DNA of 64,000 nucleotides. Source: CAVVYV01 sp963752585 (GTDB taxonomy: Bacteria > Actinomycetota > Thermoleophilia > Solirubrobacterales > 70-9). The DNA is taken from NCBI GenBank assembly GCA_963752585.1, contig CAVVYV010000004.1:682001-746000 (forward strand). Reading direction: 5' to 3'. The notes beneath the pieces are model-generated. The model did no database searches. It saw only the letters and a program-made list of their open reading frames with translations, and was not told the origin of the DNA. How positions within the stretch are numbered: the first letter of the stretch is position 1; every line of letters starts with the position of its first letter. Positions 58,056 to 64,000 of the stretch are shown here, in pieces. The translations under genes were made by a program, and so were the position numbers.

Positions 58056-58731
58056 CTAGGCGACCGCCGGCTCGGGCTGAGCGCCGAGCTCCCAGAGGAC
58101 CTTGGCGGTCCGCGGGGCGGGCTCGGGGTCCAGCAGCAGCCGGTCGCGCAGGTCCCGCATGTCGCTCGGGCGTGTCGAGGTCGATCTCGAGGGACTCGAC
58201 CCGCTCGAGGGTGAAGCCGATCGCGGCCGCGCGGGCGCGGCTGATGTGGCGGGAGCAGCTCTCGAGGCCGAAGGCGGGCTCGATCGCGTCGGGCGGGGAG
58301 AGCACCAGCGCGTTGGTGCCGGTGCCATGGCGGTCGGGAACGATCAGCAGCCGCCTGGGGCGTGCGCCCGAGGTGCCGGTCGAGCTCCTCTGATGTCGAG
58401 CAGCGGGCAGTCGGCGGCGAGCATCGCGACGCGGTCGGCTCCGGCCTTCTTCGCCGCCTCGGCGCCGGCGATCGCGGCCTCCGAATGGCCGACTGTCCTC
58501 CGCCTGCTCGAGCACCTCGCTGGCCGAGCCACCGCGCCTGCCTGGCTGACCGAGGGATCGGCGGTGACGATCAGCGAGTCGGTGATGTTGCGGCTGCGGG
58601 GCAGCTTCGTGATCAGGTCGAGGAACAGAGCCTCGGCGAGGCGCTCGCGATCGGTCGGGCTCCAGCGCGCCCTCGAGCCGCCGCAGGGCGGCGTCGAGCC
58701 GCTTCACTGGAATGATCGCTGTCGTTCGCAC
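58056..58731 (-). CDS. cofC: Phosphoenolpyruvate/2-phospholactate guanylyltransferase (CofC/FbiD), frameshifted
   Basis: The enzyme makes the GDP-activated three-carbon unit of F420. The N-terminus MRTTAIIPVKRLDAALRRLEGAL is the family start, and SEAAIAGAEAAKKAGADRVAMLAADCPLLD contains the nucleotide-binding region. LLIVPDRHGTGTNALVLSPPDAI and SCSRHISRARAAA follow, ending DLDTPSDMRDLRDRLL. The pieces fall in different frames with at least four one-base shifts, near 58680, 58500, 58390 and 58165. Start GTG 58731. About 222 residues are recovered. Confidence 0.87.
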
Positions 58732-58872
58732 GTTGCGCCCGCCTCGTCCCGAATTCGCCGTTCTTCGTCCCGACCCAGAGTCAGGGTACTCGGCCAGACT
58801 ACTGACTGCGCAATTTGCGGGCGAAATCGAGCGTCTGCTCGGCCAGGCGCCGCCGTCCGTCCGCTCCCTCCA

Positions 58873-59741
58873 TCAGCGTCGGGCAGCTGAAGGATCTCGA
58901 TCACCCTCCGGCGGCGGCTCGGGGTCGCCTTCGTCGCAGACCATCGCCTCGATCAGGCCCTCGATAGAGCGAGGCGACCCCGGCTGCGGTCGAGGGACGC
59001 CCGATCGCCGACATGAAGGCGTCGGTGGGCCCCTTGACGACCTCGCCCGCCACGTAGGGGCTGACCGCGAGCACCGGGGCGTCGGCGGCCGCCAGCGCCT
59101 CGCGGAGGGCGGCGACGGCGAGGATCGGGCCGATCGAGATCACCGGGTTCGAGGGACCGATGACGATCGCCTCGGCCTCGGAGATCGCCGCCAGCGACCT
59201 CGGGCGTCGGTTCGGCCTCGGCGATCCCCTCGAGCTCGATCTCCTCGATCGCCGGCTGGGCGTGATCGACGATCAGGAACTCCTGGAGGCCCCGCCAGCC
59301 CTCGGCGGTCCGCACCCGGGTCCGAACCGGCTGCTCGCACATCGGCAGCACCGCGGCCCGCACCCCGAGCGAGCGGGCGATCTGGGCCTGGGCGTCGGTG
59401 CGGCGCCCACCCTCGGCGACGAAGCTGCGCCGGTAGAGGCAGGTCGCGAGGTCGCGGTCGGAGAGGCTGAACCAGTCCGGGGCCCCGAGCGCGACCAGCC
59501 GCTCGAAGGCGGTGAACGAGTCGTCCTTGATCCCCCAGCCGCGCTCCTCGTCGATCTCCCCGGCGAGCCAGTAGGTGATCAGGTCGGGATCGGGGGAGAC
59601 GTCGACCCCGAGCAGCTCGACGTCGTCGGCGGTGTTCGCGATCACCGCGAGCCCCTCGCCAAGCAGGTCCTGCATCCCGGCGGCGAGCTTGGCTCCGCCG
59701 GTGCCGCCGGCGAGCACCACGCAGCGCTCGATCTCGCTCAC
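58873..59741 (-). CDS. cofD: 2-phospho-L-lactate transferase (CofD/FbiA), frameshifted
   Basis: The enzyme transfers the phospholactyl-type group to FO. CVVLAGGTGGAKLAAGMQDL is the nucleotide-binding start, followed by ITYWLAGEIDEERGWGIKDDSF and GAPDWFSLSDRDLATCLYR. After EAEPTPEVA the frame shifts at about 59190 and continues NPVISIGPILAVAALREALAA and VAVSPYVAGEVVKGPT-type sequence (here LAVSPYVAGEVVKGPTDAF). A further shift at about 58972 leads to LIEAMVCDEGDPEPP and the stop at 58873. The GTG overlaps the npdG stop (GTGA). About 289 residues. Confidence 0.9.
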
Positions 59742-60425
59742 TTCCAGGGATCGCCGTCCGGGAGATCGGTGATCCTCATCCCCGACGCGCGCCTTGTAGC
59801 GGACGTTGATCGCGATCAGCATCGGGGTCAGCGTCTCGACGATCCGCGCCATCTCCAGGGCGCCGGCATTGACGGCGCGGAAGCCCTCGATCAGCTCGAT
59901 CAGCGCCGCCACCCGCGCCTTGTCCGCCTTCCGATCGCCGCAGACGAGGACGTCCTCGTCGAGCGTCCACCGGCTCGGCGAGCTTCTTCGCGTTCACGGA
60001 GTGGAGGGCCGAGATCACGATCACCCCGTCGGGAGCCATCTCCTGCCGCCTGCTGGGCGGCGGATCCCTGCCAGACGCCGAGCGTCCTCGTCGCCTTGCC
60101 GCTGACCGCGGCGGCAGTGGGCACGGTGCAGTCGACGAGGATCTGACCCGCGGTGAGCGCCTGCTTGAGGTTGGTGAGGGTCTCCGACTGGGCGCGAAAC
60201 GGGACGGTGAGGAAGACGATCGGCCCGCGCTGCGCGGCCTCGGCGTTCTCGTGCGCCCTCGACCTCGGCGCCCTCGACCTCGCCCCGGACCCGCTCGGCC
60301 GCCTCCTCGGCCCGCCCGGCCTCGCGCGAGCCGATCACGGTCGGCTGGCCGGCCCGCGCCCAGCGCACGGCGAGGCCGTAGCCGAGGGCGCCGGTGCCGC
60401 CGATGATCGGGATCGGGTCAGCCAC
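59738..60425 (-). CDS. npdG: NADPH-dependent F420 reductase, frameshifted
   Basis: The enzyme transfers hydride between NADPH and F420. The N-terminal Rossmann motif PIPIIGGTGALGYGLAVRWA and VIGSREAGRAEEAAE are characteristic. Later blocks are IVFLTVPFRAQSETLTNL, LVDCTVPTAAAVSGKAT, GVIVISALHSVNAKKL, DEDVLVCGDRKADKARVAAL and GALEMARIVETLTPMLIAINVRYK, ending GMRITDLPDGDPWK. Shifts of one base occur near 60258, 60045, 59970 and 59785. Start GTG 60425. It is first in the operon npdG-cofD-cofC-cofE, and about 229 residues are recovered. Confidence 0.9.
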
Positions 60426-60478
60426 CGGCGAGCAAGCTACAGCGGCAGGCCCTGCCGAGAGTAGCGGCTCCTGGGCCG

Positions 60479-61216
60479 ATGAGGCTCGAGGGGCAGAAAG
60501 GCGCTGGTCACCGGCGGCGCCAGCGGGATCGGCGCGGCGATCGCGCGCCGTCTGGCGGCCGAGGGCGCCGAGGTGACGATCGGCGACCTCAACCTCGAGG
60601 GCGCCCGCGAGGTCGCCGGCGAGATCTCGGGCGCGGCGGTCGAGCTCGACGTCACCGACCTCGACTCCGCCCGGGCCGCGGTGGAGGAGACGGGGACGCT
60701 CGACATCCTCGTCAACAACGCCGGCACCGACGAGTTCGGCTTCTTCGTCGAAATGACCCCCGAGCGGTGGGAGAAGGTGATCGCGGTCAACCTCAACGGG
60801 GTGCTCAACTGCACCCACGCGGCTCTGCCCGGAATGCAGGAGGCGGGCTACGGGCGGATGGTCAACATCGCCTCGGAGGCCGGCCGGATCGGCTCGAAGG
60901 GCTCGGCCGTCTACTCGGCCGCAAAGGGCGGCGTGATCGCCTTCACCAAGGTGATGGCGCGCGAGGGGGCCCGCTTCGGGATCAACGCCGAACGGGATCG
61001 CGCCCGGGCCCGATCGAGACCCCGCTGCTGATGCAGGCGCTGGAGTTCGGCGAGATCGGCGAGAAGATCGTCGGGAACATGAAGGCGGGGACGCAGCTGC
61101 GGCGGCTCGGCACCCCCGACGAGGTCGCCGCCGTGGTCGCCTTCCTCGCCTCCGACGACGCCTCCTACGTCACCGGCGAGATCATCGGCGTCTCCGGGGG
61201 GATGGGGATGGTGTGG
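60479..61216 (+). CDS. Short-chain dehydrogenase/reductase, frameshifted
   Basis: This SDR has the recovered sequence VTGGASGIGAAIARRLAAEG, LDILVNNAGTDEFGFF, VNIASEAGRIG, VYSAAKGGVIAFTKVMA and PGPIETPLLMQ, ending EIIGVSGGMGMV, as in 3-oxoacyl-ACP reductase-like (FabG) proteins. One-base shifts lie near 60497 (AAA for AA), 61000 and 61012. The stop is uncertain because the final frame runs into the next gene. It is divergent from the F420 operon by 53 bases and might be F420- or NADP-dependent; it carries a normal NAD(P) motif. Confidence 0.8.
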
Positions 61217-61592
61217 ATGAGTCTCGAGGCCCGGGATCGAGCGCACCGACGAGTTCGTGGTCGAGGACCGGCTGCTCACCGACGTCGGCGGGACGATCGG
61301 GGCGAGCGTCCTCTCGACCCCGGGATGATCGGGATGATGGAGCGGACCGCCGCGGTGCTCTCCTTCGAGAACCTGCCCGACGGGCAAGGCGACCGTCGGC
61401 TTCGAGGTCTGCGTCAAGCACGTCGCCCCCGCGGCCGAGGGCCAGACCTGCACCGCCCACGCCAGGCTCCGCGAGGTCGAGGACGAGCGCAAGCTGCGCT
61501 TCGAGGTCGAGGTCAAGGAGGGCGAGCGGACGATCGGCGTCGGCACCCACGAGCGCCGGGTGATCGAGATCGGCTCCGTCACCGGCGACTAG
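61217..61592 (+). CDS. Thioesterase of the fluoroacetyl-CoA thioesterase-like family, frameshifted
   Basis: This hotdog protein of about 124 residues, after joining frames, begins MSLEPGIERTDEFVVEDRLL and continues GTIGASVLSTPGMIGMMERTAA, FEVCVKHVAPAAEGQTCTA and TIGVGTHERRVIEI. The VLSTP...E block and GTHERxVI are seen in the FlK-like thioesterase family. One-base shifts occur near 61231, 61318 and 61385. It overlaps or follows the SDR and precedes HMG-CoA lyase, consistent with acyl-CoA metabolism. Confidence 0.75.
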
Positions 61593-61616
61593 CGGGCCAC
61601 GGCTAGGCTGGAGTCG

Positions 61617-62537
61617 ATGGCCGAAGAGCTCCCCAGAGAGGTGAGGATCCGCGAGGTCGGGCCTCGCGACGGCTTCCAGAACGAGCCCGAGGTGATCCCG
61701 ACCGAGGAGAAGGTGCGGCTGATCGGGATGCTCGCCGACTCCGGCCTCCGGCGGATCGAGCTCACCTCGTTCGTCCGGCCCGACGTCGTTCCCCAGCTCG
61801 CGGACGGGGCGGAGGTGCTCACCCGGTACGAGCCGAGGGACGGCGTCGCCTACTCGGTCCTGATCCCCAACTTCAAGGGGCTCGAGAACGCGCTCAGGCT
61901 CCGCGACCGCTTCCAGGAGGCGAACTTCTTCCTCTCCGCCTCCGAGACCCACAACCGGAAGAACGTCAACCGCTCGATCGCCGAGTCGCTCGCCGACCTC
62001 GAGGGGACGATCGCGGCGGCGGGCGAGGCGGGGATCCGCTGCGAGGGGGTGATCTCGACCAGCTTCGGCTGCCCCTACGAGGGCGAGGTCGATCCCGAGC
62101 GCGTCTTCGAGATCGCGGGCCAGCTGGTCGAGTTCGGCTGCGCCGAGATCGCCTTCGGCGACACCACCGGGATGGCCAACCCGCGCCAGGTGCGCGAGTT
62201 CTTCGAGGCCGCCCGCGAGCGGCTGCCCTCGGTCGAGCTCACCGCCCACTTCCACAACACCCGCGGCCAGGGCCTCGCCAACGTCCTGGCGGCGCTGGAG
62301 TCGGGGATCGACTCCTTCGAGAGCTCGTTCGGCGAGCTCGGCGGCTGCCCGGTGCCGCCGGGCTCGACCGGGAACATCTCCACCGAGGACCTGGTCTCGA
62401 TGCTGGAGGAGATGGGCGTCCGGACCGGGGTGGAGCTGCCGAAGCTGATCGAGGCCTCCTCGGAGGCGCAGGCGGTGCTCGGCCGGCCGCTCGGCGCCCA
62501 CCTGCTGACCGCCGGCCCGATCGACTGGCACCGGTAG
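61617..62537 (+). CDS. hmgL: Hydroxymethylglutaryl-CoA lyase
   Basis: This 306-residue intact TIM-barrel protein cleaves HMG-CoA to acetyl-CoA and acetoacetate. The signature VGPRDGFQNE carries the catalytic Arg and metal-binding Asp, then FVRPDVVPQLADG, SASETHNRKNVNRS, STSFGCPYEGEVDPERV and the metal-binding AHFHNTRGQGLAN. The active-site loop GGCPVPPGSTGN keeps the catalytic Cys, with Val-Pro for the usual Tyr/Phe-Ala. The ATG is at 61617. The role is leucine or ketone-body breakdown, feeding acetyl-CoA to the EMC genes. It is the only unbroken gene in the right-hand 7 kb. Confidence 0.92.
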   Translation: MAEELPREVRIREVGPRDGFQNEPEVIPTEEKVRLIGMLADSGLRRIELTSFVRPDVVPQLADGAEVLTRYEPRDGVAYSVLIPNFKGLENALRLRDRFQEANFFLSASETHNRKNVNRSIAESLADLEGTIAAAGEAGIRCEGVISTSFGCPYEGEVDPERVFEIAGQLVEFGCAEIAFGDTTGMANPRQVREFFEAARERLPSVELTAHFHNTRGQGLANVLAALESGIDSFESSFGELGGCPVPPGSTGNISTEDLVSMLEEMGVRTGVELPKLIEASSEAQAVLGRPLGAHLLTAGPIDWHR

Positions 62538-62547
62538 GCTGCGGGCG

Positions 62548-62938
62548 ATGAAGAGCGATCGGTTCAGAGCCGCGGCCGAGGCGCAAGGACTTCTCGCGCG
62601 GTCGAGCGAGATCTTCGCCGAGGACGTCACCTTCAAGAGCCCGGTGGTGTTCAAGCCGTATCGAGGGCCGCGAGGCGGTCGGCGATGATCCTCGGCGGCG
62701 GTGGTCCAGGTCTTCGAGGACTTCCGCTACACCGACCAGGTCGAGACCGGCGACGTCGCCACCCTCGCCTTCAGCGCCTCGGTCGGCGACCGCGAGCTCG
62801 ACGGGATCGATCTGCTCCGGTTCGACGCGGACGGCAAGGGTCAGCGAGCTGGCCGTCTACGTCCGGCCGATGAGCGGCGTCAACGCCCTCGCCGAGGCGA
62901 TGGGCCGGAAGCTCGAAGAGCTCGGCGCCGCTACCTGA
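62548..62938 (+). CDS. SnoaL/NTF2-like protein, frameshifted
   Basis: Joining frames gives about 128 residues: MKSDRFRAAAEA, EIFAEDVTFKSPVVFKPYRG, VVQVFEDFRYTDQVETGDVATLAF and RELDGIDLLRFDADGK, ending SELAVYVRPMSGVNALAEAMGRKL. The pattern is that of an NTF2-like fold. Shifts of one base lie near 62590, 62665 and 62842. It follows the HMG-CoA lyase by 10 bases. No function is assigned. Confidence 0.65.
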
Positions 62939-62941
62939 GGG

Positions 62942-64000
62942 TCACTGGCAGGAGGCGCCGGCGCAGGTCTTCAGCTGCGCCAGCCGGGCCCTGAGCTGCG
63001 CCTCGGTGACCGTCAGGGTCGGCGTCGCGGTGCTGCTGTTCAGCTCGAAGGGGTCGGCGGCGAGGTCGTAGAGCTCCTCGTCGCCGTTCTCGTACTGGTT
63101 GTACTGCCACCTGCCGTCGCGGATCCCGAAGCTGTTGAGGTCGTAGCTCTCGAACAGGATGTCGCGGCTGGCCGCCGCCGACGGGTTGGCGGCAAGCGGG
63201 ATCAGCGAGATCCCGTCCATCGTCAGCCGGGGGACGGCCTTGGTGATGTCGACGATCGTCGGAGCGAGGTCGATGTTCGCGACCAGCTGGTCGCGGACCA
63301 CCCCGGCCGGGAACCTGGGGCCCCGGACGATCAGCGGCACCCGGGTCGACTCCTCGTAGAGGTAGGACTTGAAGATCAGCCGGTGGGAGCCGAGCTGGAG
63401 GCCGTTGTCGGAGGTGAAGAAGATGTAGGTCTTCCGCAGGTCGCGGGCCTTCTTCAGCCGCGAGATGATCCGCTTCACGGCGTCGTTGACCGAGAGCAGG
63501 CTCTCCTGGCGCCCGCGCCAGCGCCGGTCGATGTCGTCGATGTCGCGCCTGGCTGAGCCGCGGCTGGTCCTGCGACCAGGTCGGGCTTGTCGGAGACGTT
63601 GGCCTCGTCGAAGTTGGGGCTGCGCGGCGCGCCCCCGTCGCCGTACGCGCCGAGGTAGCGGGGCGCCGGCTGCGGGTCGCGGGTCGAGTTGAACGGCACC
63701 CCGGACTCCCCGTGGGGGGCGGTCGGGTTGAACCAGAGGAAGAACGGCTTCGGGCGGCGGGCGCGGCGCCGGAGGAAGTCGATCGCCTTGCTGGAGAGGA
63801 CGTCGGTGACGTAGTTCCGGGCGCCGGTCCCGTAGAACTGGAGCTTCCCGTTCTCGTTCAGCTTGTACTGGTAGCGGCGCTGGTCGCTGCCGCTGGTGAG
63901 CGCGTACCACTCGCTCCAGCCCGGAGGGATCTCCTTCGTGTCGGCGACCGGCTCGGGCGAGCCCGTCGTTGAGCCCGTAGCCGTTCAGGTACTTGCCGAC
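62942..64000 (-). CDS. Sulfatase, C-terminal part, frameshifted and edge-cut
   Basis: This is a sulfatase of the alkaline-phosphatase superfamily. VGKYLNGYG at the right edge is the conserved segment after the formylglycine loop; KPFFLWFNPTAPHG-like, TYIFFTSDNGLQLGSHRLIFKS and TRVPLIVRGPRFPAGV follow, then LAPTIVDI and DGISLIPL. The Asp-Asn pair of TSDNG is a metal ligand site. The C-xPxR motif is beyond the window. One-base shifts lie near 63967, 63770 and 63570. It would hydrolyse a sulfate ester outside the cell; the substrate is unknown. Confidence 0.85.
   Translation of the reverse strand, partial: VGKYLNGYGLNDGLARAGRRHEGDPSGLERVVRAHQRQRPAPLPVQAEREREAPVLRDRRPELRHRRPLQQGDRLPPAPRPPPEAVLPLVQPDRPPRGVRGAVQLDPRPAAGAPLPRRVRRRGRAAQPQLRRGQRLRQARPGRRTSRGSARRDIDDIDRRWRGRQESLLSVNDAVKRIISRLKKARDLRKTYIFFTSDNGLQLGSHRLIFKSYLYEESTRVPLIVRGPRFPAGVVRDQLVANIDLAPTIVDITKAVPRLTMDGISLIPLAANPSAAASRDILFESYDLNSFGIRDGRWQYNQYENGDEELYDLAADPFELNSSTATPTLTVTEAQLRARLAQLKTCAGASCQ

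Noticed and set aside
58704..58904. Small minus-strand frame starting MIEILQLPDA between cofD and cofC
   Set aside because: It starts inside the real cofD C-terminus in another frame and shows no conserved sequence.
1..64000. Mobile element, prophage, CRISPR array or defence island
   Set aside because: No transposase, integrase, phage structural gene, regularly spaced repeat or known defence gene is seen. The tRNA-Leu is not flanked by an attachment-site repeat that I can find.

Overview
The window looks like chromosomal housekeeping DNA of a high-GC actinobacterium, most likely of class Thermoleophilia (Solirubrobacterales or a relative). The inference rests on strong G/C preference at third codon positions, frequent GTG/TTG starts, a Gram-positive type LexA box, a cyclic-di-AMP riboswitch in front of a cell-wall protein, a complete F420 gene set, an actinobacterial-type ethylmalonyl-CoA (EMC) gene set, and two Sec-exported RTX-like repeat proteins. 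I see no prophage, insertion sequence, integron, CRISPR array or replication origin. RNA genes are one tRNA-Leu(GAG) and the RNase P RNA.

Layout. 0-6 kb: edge-cut FAD oxidoreductase, zinc-ribbon protein, alpha/beta hydrolase, tRNA-Leu, lexA with its SOS box and a coupled zinc-ribbon gene, rnpB, a methyltransferase/SDR pair, and a c-di-AMP riboswitch driving a secreted RlpA-like protein. 6-19 kb: glutamine synthetase, acetyltransferase, ZIP transporter, a DUF255 protein, an ACT protein, a class III aminotransferase/MFS/acyl-CoA ligase set, a crotonase, and a sucC-sucD-ferredoxin operon. 19-26 kb: universal stress protein, GTP-type PEP carboxykinase, TrpB2, an RTX-like protein, and a malyl-CoA lyase overlapping a hotdog thioesterase. 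26-31 kb: HD-GYP protein, GNAT, PadR and SnoaL proteins. 30-41 kb: acyl-CoA dehydrogenase, SDR, SCP2, AlkZ-like protein, MaoC hydratase, ethylmalonyl-CoA mutase, ClpS, a second RTX-like protein and crotonyl-CoA carboxylase/reductase. 41-52 kb: a coiled-coil nuclease-like protein, lipoproteins, YgfZ-like protein, a multicopper oxidase-ZIP-DtxR operon, a GGDEF-EAL-GAF protein, a solute-binding protein and an aquaporin. 52-64 kb: fbiC, a frameshifted ADH and cupin, the minus-strand npdG-cofD-cofC-cofE operon, an SDR, thioesterase, HMG-CoA lyase and an edge-cut sulfatase.

How the genes work together. Five enzymes (ccr, meaA/ecm, acyl-CoA dehydrogenase, MaoC hydratase, malyl-CoA lyase) match successive steps of the EMC pathway for acetyl-CoA assimilation. 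With PEP carboxykinase, SucCD, HMG-CoA lyase and crotonase they suggest growth on acetate, fatty acids or branched-chain amino acids. The F420 genes cover ring formation, side-chain assembly, glutamylation and NADPH-linked reduction. The oxidase-ZIP-DtxR operon appears to be a self-regulated metal homeostasis unit with a visible DtxR-type operator.

Quality. At least six real genes before 45 kb carry an apparent one-base frameshift, and from about 56.4 kb to the right end almost every gene is broken by several one-base indels at short homopolymers. The reading frames resume with conserved family sequence after each break, so these look like assembly or base-calling errors rather than decay. 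Coordinates in that region are reconstructions.
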